Source: an uncultured Lachnospiraceae bacterium
Lineage (GTDB): Bacteria; Bacillota; Clostridia; Lachnospirales; Lachnospiraceae
NCBI GenBank assembly: GCA_900539715.1
Contig: UQDA01000003.1
Coordinates: forward strand, 1-64,000
Length of the DNA: 64,000 bases
Reading direction: 5' to 3'
In this document: one piece after another, positions 7,374 to 16,490 of the stretch
Layout of the letters: the number at the start of each line of letters is the position of its first letter
Numbering within the stretch: position 1 is the first letter of the stretch
Program-made: the position numbers and the translations under genes
Notes under the pieces: generated by a model
Databases searched by the model: none
What the model was told of the DNA's origin: nothing
Seen by the model: the letters and a program-made list of their open reading frames with translations, nothing else

Positions 7374-9125
7374 ATGAAAAAGATTTACCGGAAGATGATG
7401 GTTTTGATGAACCGGAAGCAGAAGCTCAAAATGGTCCAGATTTTGTTTATGATGGTGATAGGGGCGATTCTGGAAACGGCGAGCATCGGTCTTGTCGTTC
7501 CTGCTATTCAGGTGATCATGGACCCTGCCTGTGTGGAGGGGGACGGCGTCCTGGCGCAGATTTATCGATGGACAGGCTTTGAAAATCCGAATTATTTTAC
7601 GGCGCTCATCCTTGTGCTCATCATCGCAGGCTTTGTGCTGAAAAATGTATTTTTATATTTTCAGAACGTAGTACAGCTGAAGTTTGTATACACGAATCAG
7701 TTTGAAACGTCCCAGCGGATGATGATAAATTTCATGAAGCGTCCATATGAATATTATCTGAATGCGGATACTTCGATCATCCAGAGAATGATAACGTCGG
7801 ACGTCAACAATATGTACGGGCTTATCCTGGCATGTCTGCAGCTGATGAGCGAGGTCATTATTTTTGTGCTGCTGGCTGTGACGCTGACTGCGCTGGCGCC
7901 GCAGATGATTTTGACGGTGGCGGCGCTCCTGATCGTGACGCTTATGGTCATTAAATGGGTGTTAAAGCCTATCATGCGTCAGGCGGGCATCGAAAATCAG
8001 GACTATTACAGCGGGCTTTACAAATGGATAGAAGAGGCGGTCATGGGGATTAAAGAGATAAAGATCGCCAATAAGGAAAACTATTTTATCACCGAATACG
8101 GCAAGTGCGGGGAAGGCTATGTAAATGCGGTACAGCGTTACAATATTTTTAATGCGACGCCGAGGCTTTTGATAGAGACGGTATGCATGGCGGGATTGAT
8201 TTTGTATCTGATAGGCATGATACTGTCCGGTCAGGACGTAACGAGCATGGTGAGCCAGATAGGCGCATTTGGTGTGGCTGCGATGCGGCTTTTGCCGTCC
8301 GCAAACCGTATCAACAATTATCAGACGCAGATTTCCTATTTTGAGCCGTTTTTCATGGGGGTTTCGGATAATCTTCAGGAGGAGATACACGATAAAAATG
8401 TGGAATATGATCCTGAAGTATACCGCCGCAAAAAAAATGTGGAAAAGCTTCCTTTAACGGACCGTATCGTGCTTGATGACATCGTATATAAATATCCCAA
8501 TTCGGACGCGCTGATATTCGACCATGCGCACATGGAAATCCCGGCGGGAACGTCCGTGGGTATCGTGGGAACATCCGGTTCGGGAAAGACGACGATCGTG
8601 GATATCATGCTGGGACTTTTGGAGCTGCAGTCAGGTCATATTCTGGCAGACGGCGTGGAAGTGCGGGAGCATTATGAATCCTGGCTGAAAAACATCGGTT
8701 ATATTCCGCAGACGATTTTTATGGTAGATTCGACTATCCGTAAAAATGTTGCATTTGGCTATGCGGATGAAGATATCGATGACGAAAAGGTATGGGCTGC
8801 GTTGAAAAAAGCCCGTCTGGATGAATTTGTGAGAGGGCTTCCGGAAGGTCTGGATACCGGTATCGGAGAGCGCGGCATCCGGATTTCCGGCGGACAGCGT
8901 CAGAGGATAGGTATCGCCCGCGCATTGTATGAGGACCCGGAGGTGCTTGTTTTGGATGAAGCAACGAGCGCGCTGGACAACGATACCGAAGCGGCGATCA
9001 TGGAGTCTATCAACAGCCTGCATGGCCATAAGACGCTGGTGATAATCGCACACCGTCTGCAGACGATAGAAAAGTGCGATATGGTGTATCGCGTGGAAAA
9101 AGGAGAAATTTCCCGGGAGAGATAA
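7374..9125 (+). CDS. PglK-like ABC flippase, fused permease and ATPase
   Basis: Half-type ABC exporter (583 aa). Residues 1-330 hold about six membrane segments; the C-terminal half is an ATP-binding domain with Walker A GTSGSGKTT (Lys405), signature ISGGQRQR, Walker B VLVLDEATS and the switch His in IIAHRL. The early loop ILETASIGLVVPA and the overall layout resemble PglK, the lipid-linked oligosaccharide flippase of the Campylobacter Pgl system. In this setting it probably flips undecaprenyl-linked glycan to the outer face in place of a Wzx protein. A second protein of the same kind is at 53372. Confidence 0.85.
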   Translation: MKKIYRKMMVLMNRKQKLKMVQILFMMVIGAILETASIGLVVPAIQVIMDPACVEGDGVLAQIYRWTGFENPNYFTALILVLIIAGFVLKNVFLYFQNVVQLKFVYTNQFETSQRMMINFMKRPYEYYLNADTSIIQRMITSDVNNMYGLILACLQLMSEVIIFVLLAVTLTALAPQMILTVAALLIVTLMVIKWVLKPIMRQAGIENQDYYSGLYKWIEEAVMGIKEIKIANKENYFITEYGKCGEGYVNAVQRYNIFNATPRLLIETVCMAGLILYLIGMILSGQDVTSMVSQIGAFGVAAMRLLPSANRINNYQTQISYFEPFFMGVSDNLQEEIHDKNVEYDPEVYRRKKNVEKLPLTDRIVLDDIVYKYPNSDALIFDHAHMEIPAGTSVGIVGTSGSGKTTIVDIMLGLLELQSGHILADGVEVREHYESWLKNIGYIPQTIFMVDSTIRKNVAFGYADEDIDDEKVWAALKKARLDEFVRGLPEGLDTGIGERGIRISGGQRQRIGIARALYEDPEVLVLDEATSALDNDTEAAIMESINSLHGHKTLVIIAHRLQTIEKCDMVYRVEKGEISRER

Positions 9126-9146
9126 AACGGGGGAAAGGAGAGCGGC

Positions 9147-10298
9147 ATGGGAAAGTCAAAGCGTCAGGCAAATTTTGAACTGCTCAGGATATGTGCCATG
9201 TTTATGGTAGTAGTCATGCATTGGCTGTTCAACAGCCGCTCTCTGCCCGAAAACGGGCGTCCTCTGGATAACATAGGAGTGACGGCGGTTTTTCTGGAGT
9301 CATTTTGCCTTGTGGCAGTCAATGCCTATGTACTGATCAGCGGATATTTCCTGTCGGAAGCGCATTTTTCGTGGAGACGGGTGATAACGGTGATCGCTCA
9401 GACGTGTTTTTATACGATTTTTATCCCGCCGGTACTTGTCCTGTGCGGGATTTTGCCGCTTTCTGAGCTGACGGACGTGTATCGTCTGCAAAAAAGCATA
9501 TTTCCGGTGCAGTCCGGTCATTATTGGTTTGTGAGCGCATATGTGGTCATGTGCCTGCTTTCGCCGTTTTTGAACGAGGGCCTGAAGCATCTGGAAAAAA
9601 GGCGGCTTCAGCAGCTGCTGGCTGCGCTCCTGTTCTTTTTCTGTATCGGGAAGACCTTTGTGCCTCTGCAGTTTGCGACAGACCGGTATGGTTATGATTT
9701 CGGATGGTTCTGCGTGGTCTATCTGATAGGGGGCTATATCCGGCGATTCGGGATTGGATTTTTCAGAAACATTCTCAGGGGATTTTGCGTCTATGTAGGT
9801 GCGGCGCTTTTATCGGGAGCGGCGGAGGTCGTGCTGACTGTCATTGCGGCGCGTTTTGCAGGTCTTTCTTACTATGCGTCGGTACCGTTTCACTATAATT
9901 ATGCGCTGTGCCTTATCGGTGCGGTCGGATTGTTTTATATATTTTTTCATCTGAGTATCCCGGAAGGATTTTTTTCCCGGCTTGTGCTTTGGGTGAGTCC
10001 GGCGGTATTCGGTGTGTATCTGATACACGAACAGGCGGACCTGTCGGAGCGCTGGTATTCTATGGTGAATAGCCTGACCGGGAAGCTGGGAGCAGACTGG
10101 AGCTTTGCGGCCGGAGCGGCAGATGCAGGGACAGGCCGGTTTTTGGGGATTTTGTTTTTGCAGGTTGTGATAGTATTTGTCGTATGTGTATGTATTGATA
10201 AGATAAGAGGTGCGCTGTTTTCCCTTGTGGAAGGATGGATTTTCAAGCGGCGCAGGAACGGTTTGTACAAAAGAAGAGCACAGGAGGGGCGAGAGTGA
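9147..10298 (+). CDS. Acyltransferase family 3 membrane protein
   Basis: Integral membrane protein (383 aa) with about ten hydrophobic segments. The N-terminus FELLRICAMFMVVVMHWLF carries the Arg-x10-His pattern of acyltransferase family 3 (OafA, Wzh, NolL), where the His in the first helix is essential. Such proteins move acyl groups, usually acetyl, from a cytoplasmic donor onto sugars of surface polysaccharide. The substrate sugar cannot be told. The last bases overlap the GTG start of the next gene (GTGA), a sign of coupled translation. Confidence 0.82.
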   Translation: MGKSKRQANFELLRICAMFMVVVMHWLFNSRSLPENGRPLDNIGVTAVFLESFCLVAVNAYVLISGYFLSEAHFSWRRVITVIAQTCFYTIFIPPVLVLCGILPLSELTDVYRLQKSIFPVQSGHYWFVSAYVVMCLLSPFLNEGLKHLEKRRLQQLLAALLFFFCIGKTFVPLQFATDRYGYDFGWFCVVYLIGGYIRRFGIGFFRNILRGFCVYVGAALLSGAAEVVLTVIAARFAGLSYYASVPFHYNYALCLIGAVGLFYIFFHLSIPEGFFSRLVLWVSPAVFGVYLIHEQADLSERWYSMVNSLTGKLGADWSFAAGAADAGTGRFLGILFLQVVIVFVVCVCIDKIRGALFSLVEGWIFKRRRNGLYKRRAQEGRE

Positions 10299-12013
10299 AG
10301 GATCGGACAAAACAGATTATCACACAATATTTATTTCCGGCGGTTCTGCTGTTATATCCGCTGCTTAAGATAACGCAGGGCATAGAGCTGACGGATACGT
10401 GCTATGGTCTTATAAATTATCGCTTTTTTCCGGATGCGGGACAGGAGTGGACGGTGGCGACTTATCTGGCGAATGTTCTGGGGGCGCTGCTTATCAGACT
10501 GCCTTTCGGAGACAGCCTTGTGGGAATGCGGTTTTATACCGGGCTGATGGTGAGCGGAATGGCTCTTCTGGCTTATTTTTTTCTGAAAGGAAAGATGCCT
10601 GCATGGCTGGCTTTTGCCGGGGAGATCGCGGCGGTAAGCCTCTGCTGGATACCGACTACGAGCCTGTACAACTACCTGACTTTCGCTCTTTTTCTGGCCG
10701 GAACGGTGTTTTTGTACCGGGGGCTTGTATGGCAGAAGCGCCTCTGGATGGGGATAGCCGGGCTATGCCTGGGGGCGAGCGTTTTGACAAGACTGCCCAA
10801 TATTCTGGAATGCGGTCTCATCATTGCGGTTTTTTATTATGGAATCGTGAAAAAAAAGCCTGCAAAGGAAATCTGGAAGGATGTCGGAGTATGCGTGGCA
10901 GGATTTGCGGCAGCGTTTGCGGTCGGATTTCTGGCGATATCCATTCAGTTTGGCTTTGACGCCTACGGAAAAATGCTGACAGGGCTGTCGGGCTATTCGG
11001 GGACTGACGCCACCTATTCGCCTTTTTCGATGCTGACTTCGGTGTTCGGGGCATATGTGCGCTCTTTCAAGTGGGTGCTTCTGCTCGTTGTAGCGGCATC
11101 TATGGGAACGGTGATGTTCGTGCTTTTTCCGGGAAAGCTGGAAAAGACCAAAATGGCGGTTTATCTGTGCATGCTCCCGGTGCTCCTGCGTTTTTTGTGG
11201 GGCAGGGGAATGTTCAATTTCCAGTATGCATTTTACTGGAGCGTGTTCGAGTGGACGATGGTGCTTTTGTATGCGGCAATAGGGTTGTGTATATGGGCGC
11301 TGGCGGATAAAAGGATGTTTCGGCGCGATAAGCTGCTGGCGCTGCTGGTACTCCTTGTCATCGCCATCACGCCGATCGGCAGCAACAATGAGACATATCC
11401 GAATATGAACAATCTGTTTCTGGCGGCTCCGGTAACCTTCTGGCTGGGCTATCGCGTGTGGCTTTTGCTTCGGCCAAAGAAGGGAGCCTTTGCGCTCAGA
11501 GCGATGCTGATATTTGCGGGCTGTGTTTTTATGGTTCAGAGTACGGGCTTTGGCGTGTGCGCGGTCTTTCGGGACAGTATCGAGGGACAGAGACGCGACA
11601 GCGTCGTAACGGGAAATGAAAAGCTTGCCGGGGCAAGGACGAACAGCGCCAACGCAGAGGCGATACAGGATGTGGTCGATTATTATAATGAAAATCTGGC
11701 GGATGACGCAAAACGTTCAGGAAAGCTTTTGACTTTTGGTAATGTGCCGGGCTTTTGCTGGATGTTCGATATGGCTCCTGCGTTGTCCCATGACTGGCCC
11801 GACCTGAATACGTATCCGGCTGCGATGATGGAAAAGGACCTTGCAGAGCTGGAAAGAATGGATTCTGAAAATCCTGCGGTCATTATCTGTCCCGGCAGGG
11901 TGGAGTCAGAGGATGCGCAGGAAATACAGAAATGGACGCTTTTGCAGGAATTTCTGGAGCATAACGGATATGAGTTGAAAATGGACAACGGCGTTTATCA
12001 GATTTACGAATAG
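10295..12013 (+). CDS. GT-C-like multi-pass membrane protein
   Basis: Membrane protein of 572 aa, not assignable to a named family by eye. About ten hydrophobic segments are followed by a soluble C-terminal domain of roughly 120 residues, a layout usual for GT-C glycosyltransferases of the PMT/ArnT type. An acidic residue in the first outside loop (GIELTDTCYG) sits where GT-C enzymes carry the catalytic Asp. The GTG at 10295 is preferred over an upstream in-frame start at 10235 because AGGAGGGG lies 6 bases before it and it forms a GTGA overlap with the previous stop. Confidence 0.65.
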   Translation: MKDRTKQIITQYLFPAVLLLYPLLKITQGIELTDTCYGLINYRFFPDAGQEWTVATYLANVLGALLIRLPFGDSLVGMRFYTGLMVSGMALLAYFFLKGKMPAWLAFAGEIAAVSLCWIPTTSLYNYLTFALFLAGTVFLYRGLVWQKRLWMGIAGLCLGASVLTRLPNILECGLIIAVFYYGIVKKKPAKEIWKDVGVCVAGFAAAFAVGFLAISIQFGFDAYGKMLTGLSGYSGTDATYSPFSMLTSVFGAYVRSFKWVLLLVVAASMGTVMFVLFPGKLEKTKMAVYLCMLPVLLRFLWGRGMFNFQYAFYWSVFEWTMVLLYAAIGLCIWALADKRMFRRDKLLALLVLLVIAITPIGSNNETYPNMNNLFLAAPVTFWLGYRVWLLLRPKKGAFALRAMLIFAGCVFMVQSTGFGVCAVFRDSIEGQRRDSVVTGNEKLAGARTNSANAEAIQDVVDYYNENLADDAKRSGKLLTFGNVPGFCWMFDMAPALSHDWPDLNTYPAAMMEKDLAELERMDSENPAVIICPGRVESEDAQEIQKWTLLQEFLEHNGYELKMDNGVYQIYE

Positions 12014-12026
12014 AAAGAAGGAATGG

Positions 12027-13205
12027 ATGATGGGCAGAGCGGAAAACAGAAAAGTACCCTTTACGGGAAAAGAAAAGATACGGTTCAATGTGCCGCCCTT
12101 TACGGGAAAAGAATATGATTATGTGCGGCAGGCAGTGGAAAATCAGAAGATATGCGGCGACGGGGAATTTACAAAAAAGGCGAACAGCTGGTTTGAAAAC
12201 AGGACCGGCACGGCGAAATGTCTGATGACGACCTCCTGCACCCATGCGACGGAGCTGGCGGCGATTTTGGCGGATATTCAGCCGGGAGACGAGATCATCA
12301 TGCCTTCGTTTACGTTCGTTTCCACGGCGAACGCCTTTGTACTGCGCGGCGGCGTTCCTGTATTTGTGGATATCCGACCGGATACGATGAATATCGATGA
12401 GACGCTCATCGAGGCGGCCATCACGGAAAAGACAAGGGCCATCGTTCCGGTGCATTATGCCGGCGTGGCATGTGAAATGGATACGATCATGGATATCGCG
12501 CGCAGGCATGATCTGGTCGTGATAGAGGATGCGGCTCAGGGCGTGCTGGCTTCCTATAAGGGGCAGGCGCTGGGAAGTATCGGGGATTACGGCTGCTACA
12601 GCTTCCATGAGACGAAAAACTACAGCATGGGCGAGGGCGGCGCGCTTTTGATAAAAGACCCCGCAAATGTGGAGCGGGCGGAGATCATCCGGGAAAAAGG
12701 GACCGACCGGAGCAAATATTACCGCGGGCAGGTGGATAAATACCGCTGGCAGGATTTTGGCTCGAGCTATCTTCCGAGTGAACTGAACGTAGCATATCTG
12801 TATGCGCAGCTGGAGCTGGCGGATGATATCAATGAAGCCCGTCTGGCGCGCTGGAATCAGTATTTTAAACTGTTAAAGCCTCTGGCAGACGCCGGAAAGA
12901 TAGAGCTTCAGACGATACCGGAGGGATGCGTTCACAACGCGCACATGTTCTGGCTGAAAACGGCGGATGAAAAGGAATGCGCCGCATTGAGGGAGTTTTT
13001 GAAGGAGTATGATATTCTGGCGGTATCTCATTACGTGCCGCTGCATTCTGCTCCCGCGGGCGTAAAGTACGGACGCTTCTGCGGCGAGGACAGATATACG
13101 ACGAAGGAGAGCGAGCGTCTGCTGCGCCTGCCGATGTACTACGGACTGACAGAAGAAGAGGCCGCTTTTGTAGCGGAGAAAGTAAAAGAGTTTTATGGAG
13201 CTTAA
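12027..13205 (+). CDS. Sugar 4-aminotransferase, WecE/RffA-like
   Basis: PLP-dependent DegT/DnrJ/EryC1/StrS enzyme (392 aa). The Schiff-base lysine is Lys197 in the SFHETKNYSMGEGG motif, which is the form seen in WecE/RffA, the transaminase making dTDP-4-amino-4,6-dideoxygalactose. IEDAAQG precedes it as usual. A nucleotide-linked 4-keto-6-deoxy sugar is the likely substrate, although the dTDP-glucose genes rmlA and rmlB are not in the window. The N-terminus is extended by a short duplication: PFTGKE occurs twice, 13 residues apart, encoded by an exact 18-base repeat. The true family start may be near IRFNVPPF. Confidence 0.85.
   Translation: MMGRAENRKVPFTGKEKIRFNVPPFTGKEYDYVRQAVENQKICGDGEFTKKANSWFENRTGTAKCLMTTSCTHATELAAILADIQPGDEIIMPSFTFVSTANAFVLRGGVPVFVDIRPDTMNIDETLIEAAITEKTRAIVPVHYAGVACEMDTIMDIARRHDLVVIEDAAQGVLASYKGQALGSIGDYGCYSFHETKNYSMGEGGALLIKDPANVERAEIIREKGTDRSKYYRGQVDKYRWQDFGSSYLPSELNVAYLYAQLELADDINEARLARWNQYFKLLKPLADAGKIELQTIPEGCVHNAHMFWLKTADEKECAALREFLKEYDILAVSHYVPLHSAPAGVKYGRFCGEDRYTTKESERLLRLPMYYGLTEEEAAFVAEKVKEFYGA
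12057..12113 (+). repeat. 18-base direct repeat within the aminotransferase start region
   Basis: CCCTTTACGGGAAAAGAA occurs at 12057-12074 and again at 12096-12113. The 39-base offset keeps the reading frame, so the second copy is the ordinary family sequence and the first looks like a duplicated N-terminal extension. Confidence 0.85.
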
Positions 13206-14985
13206 AGAGCGTTTGAAAAAACATGAAAATCTGGCGGCTTCCCTTCTGATGACAGTCGCCGTATTCGCCGTTTTTTCGATTGGATGGGATTTTTATTACG
13301 ATTTGAACGACGATGTATTGATCAAGGACGTCCTTTCGGGCGTCTATTCGGGGAGCCCCAGCGGATACACGATGCAGCTTTTGTATCCGCTGGGTTTTGT
13401 GCTTTCTGTTTTGTACAGGGCACTTTCGCTCCCGGTGTTCGGCATTTTTCTGGTGCTGTGTCAGTTCGGGGCAGTGTGGGCAGTCGGATACCAGAGTGCA
13501 GAATGCTGTAAGAGCCGGAAGGGAAAGGCGGCAGCGCTCATTTCAGAAGCGATTTTATGGATTTCGGCATTTGGAATGCATCTGGTCTATATCCAGTACA
13601 CGGTTACGGCGGGAATGCTTGCGGCGGCGGCGCTGTTTTGGATATTGACGGCAAAGCGGCGCAGATGGTTTGCGCTTGTCCTATACTGGCTTGCCTTCTG
13701 TCTCAGGACGGAGATAGCGCTTTTATTGCTGCCGCTGGCATGTGTGGCGGGGCTGTGCGCACTGGTACGGGAATGGAAAAAGGAGCGTGCGGCTGTGCGG
13801 TATTTTTCCCTGTTCGGGATTTTGATACTCGGGATGGGGGCGCTGTATGCGGCGGATGCCGCGGCCTATTCTGCGCCGGAATGGAAACAGTTCCGGCAGT
13901 TTTTTGACGACCGTACGGCGTTGTATGACTATCGTCTGGATTTTGTGGAGCAGTATGAGGAAAACCGGGCGGTTTATGAAAAGCTCGGGATCTCTCAGGA
14001 GCGGCAGCAGCTTCTTGCCAACTATAATTTCGGTGCGGACGATGAGATGGATGCCGTGATGATGCACAGGCTGGCACAGGAGGCTTCGGCAGCGCAGGAG
14101 AAGCCTGATTTTAAAAAGGAGCTTTCCGTCGCGGTCTGGCGGCTGGCGCATGAAAACTGGTTCGGAAAAGGGGATGCCCCCTTCAATCTGCTCTGGCTTG
14201 GCATGGGGCTTTTGCTGTGCGCTTTTTTCTGTATGGAAAGAAGGTTCGGAAGGATTTGGCAGCCGTTGCTTGGCGGAGCCTGTGGGACAGCGCTGTGGCT
14301 GTATCTGCTGCTGCAGGGACGGATGGTAGAGCGTGTGACTCATCCGCTGTATCTGGCACAGATTCTTTTATTCGCAGGAATGCTGTTTGCAGAGAGCCGC
14401 GCGGCGGATGCGGTAAAGCTCAGGACAGCGGATACAGAGGCGTGGAGCCTGGGGCTGGCGGCAGGTATGTGCGCGCTCGCAGGGATTGCGTGTCTTCCGG
14501 GCGCCGTTTCGAGGATAGAAGCGGAAGCCGGACGGCGGGAAGAGGTGAACGCGGCAAATGAAGCGGTGATGGATTATTGCAGAGCGCACCCGAAAACGCT
14601 GTATCTGGAAGATGTTTATTCAACGGTCGCTTATTCCGAGAAGCTTATGACAGACAGGGACAAGCCGTTTAATTATGACCTGCTGGGCGGCTGGCTTGTG
14701 AAAAGCCCTCTGACATCCCGGAAGCTTTCGGCGTTTGGCTTTTCTTCTATGGGAGAGGCAGTGCGCGCCGGAGAGGGTGTGAACATTCTGGCGGAGGAAG
14801 GGTCTGATATGAGCTGGCTAAAGGAGTTTTTTACGGATACGGGTGTGGAAGCAGAGCTGTTAAAGGTTGGCGGCATTGAGGGCGGGACGGATATTTATCA
14901 GGTGATACCGGCAGAGCGCTTAAACGGGACTGCGATAGGTCGTGGGCTCTTTCTGGAGGGAGAACAGAATGATGGAGCAGAGTGA
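13195..14985 (+). CDS. GT-C-like multi-pass membrane protein
   Basis: Unassigned membrane protein (596 aa) with about ten hydrophobic segments, a long hydrophilic stretch near residues 235-325 and a soluble C-terminal region (about 450-596). The first outside loop contains YYDLNDDVLIKD, an Asp-Asp pair at the place where GT-C glycosyltransferases hold their catalytic acid. It overlaps the aminotransferase gene by 11 bases. A role in transferring a sugar from a polyprenyl-phosphate donor outside the membrane is plausible but inferred only from layout and neighbours. Confidence 0.6.
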   Translation: MELKERLKKHENLAASLLMTVAVFAVFSIGWDFYYDLNDDVLIKDVLSGVYSGSPSGYTMQLLYPLGFVLSVLYRALSLPVFGIFLVLCQFGAVWAVGYQSAECCKSRKGKAAALISEAILWISAFGMHLVYIQYTVTAGMLAAAALFWILTAKRRRWFALVLYWLAFCLRTEIALLLLPLACVAGLCALVREWKKERAAVRYFSLFGILILGMGALYAADAAAYSAPEWKQFRQFFDDRTALYDYRLDFVEQYEENRAVYEKLGISQERQQLLANYNFGADDEMDAVMMHRLAQEASAAQEKPDFKKELSVAVWRLAHENWFGKGDAPFNLLWLGMGLLLCAFFCMERRFGRIWQPLLGGACGTALWLYLLLQGRMVERVTHPLYLAQILLFAGMLFAESRAADAVKLRTADTEAWSLGLAAGMCALAGIACLPGAVSRIEAEAGRREEVNAANEAVMDYCRAHPKTLYLEDVYSTVAYSEKLMTDRDKPFNYDLLGGWLVKSPLTSRKLSAFGFSSMGEAVRAGEGVNILAEEGSDMSWLKEFFTDTGVEAELLKVGGIEGGTDIYQVIPAERLNGTAIGRGLFLEGEQNDGAE

Positions 14986-15529
14986 AAGAAAAACAGACGG
15001 ACAGGTTTATATAGAAGGAAAAAAGATTTTTCTGCGTCCGATAGACGATGAGGACACGGAGCGCATTGTAGCATGGCGCAATCAGGAGAGGGTACGGAAA
15101 AATTTTATTTATCAGAAGCCTTTTACAAAGGAAGGCCATGAGGAATGGATGAGGACGCAGGTGCAGACCGGACGTGTCGCGCAGTTCATTATATGTGAAA
15201 AGGACACCGGGCGTCCGGTGGGGAGCGTTTATTTCAGAGATATCGACCGCGAAAATAAAAAGGCGGAATACGGCATCTTTATCGGCGAGGCGGACGCTAC
15301 AGGAAGAGGCATCGGGACAGAGACCGCGCGTCTGGCGGTTTCCTATGCCCGGGACGTATTAAAGCTGCACAAGCTGATGCTTCGGGTGTTTGCGGACAAT
15401 GCAGGCGCGGTGAAAAGCTATGAGAATGCGGGGTTTGTCCGGGAGGCGCATTTGAAGGATGAGTTTTTGCAGGACGGACATTACCGGGATATGTTTCTGA
15501 TGGCGGTATTTTTTGAGGAGAATGAGTGA
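14969..15529 (+). CDS. GNAT N-acetyltransferase, RimJ/RimL or PseH-like
   Basis: Soluble acetyl-CoA-dependent acetyltransferase (186 aa). It begins with the FLRPIDDEDTERIVAWRN pattern of RimJ/RimL-type proteins and has the acetyl-CoA loop ATGRGIGTETARLAV. PseH and WecD-type enzymes that acetylate the 4-amino group of nucleotide amino sugars share this fold, so the product of the WecE-like gene two positions upstream is a fair guess for its substrate. The start at 14969 follows GGAGGG by 8 bases and overlaps the preceding gene. Confidence 0.78.
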   Translation: MMEQSERKTDGQVYIEGKKIFLRPIDDEDTERIVAWRNQERVRKNFIYQKPFTKEGHEEWMRTQVQTGRVAQFIICEKDTGRPVGSVYFRDIDRENKKAEYGIFIGEADATGRGIGTETARLAVSYARDVLKLHKLMLRVFADNAGAVKSYENAGFVREAHLKDEFLQDGHYRDMFLMAVFFEENE

Positions 15530-15530
15530 A

Positions 15531-16490
15531 ATGAAAAAGCAACTGGTCAGTTTTGTTATTCCCTGCTATCGGTCGGCGGAGACGATAGGCGGAGTGGTAG
15601 AAGAAATAGATGCAGCGATGGCATCGATGGAGCGTTATGAATATGAAGTCATTCTTGTAAATGACTGTTCACCGGACGATACGTTTGGAAAGATACGCGA
15701 GCTGTGTCAGAAGGATAAGCGGATAACAGGAGTAAATCTTGCTCGCAATTTTGGACAGCATGCGGCGCTGATGGCTGGATTCCATCAGGTAAAGGGCGAT
15801 ATATTGGTGTGTCTGGATGATGACGGCCAGACGCCCGCAAACGAGGTCGGAAAGCTTCTTTCAGCGCTGGAGGACGGAGCTGATGTGGCGTATGCGAAGT
15901 ATGACCACAAGCATCACAGCGCATTCCGGAATTTCGGCAGCAGGGTCAACGACCGGATGCTCTGCTTTATGCTGGGAAAGCCAAAGGATTTATTTATTTC
16001 CAGCTATTTTGCGGCAAGACGCTTTGTGCTGGACGAGATGCTGCGCTATGAAAATGCGTTTCCCTACGTGATAGGACTTGTCCTGCGGGCAACGCGCAAT
16101 ATCGTAAATGTGACGGTGCATCACAGAGACCGGCAGTCCGGTACGTCGGGTTATACTTTTGGGAAGCTTCTGGCGCTATGGTTCAACGGTTTTACGGCGT
16201 TTTCAGAAAAACCGCTCCGTATCGCAACGCTGGTCGGCGTATTTTGTGCGATGGCAGGATTCCTGTACGGAATTTACACGGTGATCAAAAAGCTTGTCCT
16301 GCCGGGAGTGCCGATAGGTTTTTCAGCGCTGATGTCTTCGATCATGTTCATCGGCGGTATGCTCATGCTGATGCTGGGGTTGATAGGAGAGTATGTGGGA
16401 CGGATGTATATCTGTATCAATAATGCGCCGCAGTTTGTGATAAGAGAGGTTGTAGGCGGGGATGAGGATGAGCCGGAAACGGAATGCTGA
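15531..16490 (+). CDS. GT2 polyprenyl-phosphate glycosyltransferase, ArnC/GtrB-like
   Basis: Membrane-bound glycosyltransferase (319 aa). A GT-A domain opens with FVIPCYRSAETIGG and has the metal site VCLDDDGQTP (Asp96-98); it is followed by two C-terminal membrane segments (about 230-300). This is the arrangement of ArnC, GtrB and DPM1-like enzymes, which load one sugar onto undecaprenyl phosphate as donor for GT-C enzymes acting outside the cell. That fits the several GT-C-like proteins in the locus. The ATG at 15531 is chosen over the one at 15522 because GAGGAG is then 10 bases upstream rather than 1. Confidence 0.85.
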   Translation: MKKQLVSFVIPCYRSAETIGGVVEEIDAAMASMERYEYEVILVNDCSPDDTFGKIRELCQKDKRITGVNLARNFGQHAALMAGFHQVKGDILVCLDDDGQTPANEVGKLLSALEDGADVAYAKYDHKHHSAFRNFGSRVNDRMLCFMLGKPKDLFISSYFAARRFVLDEMLRYENAFPYVIGLVLRATRNIVNVTVHHRDRQSGTSGYTFGKLLALWFNGFTAFSEKPLRIATLVGVFCAMAGFLYGIYTVIKKLVLPGVPIGFSALMSSIMFIGGMLMLMLGLIGEYVGRMYICINNAPQFVIREVVGGDEDEPETEC

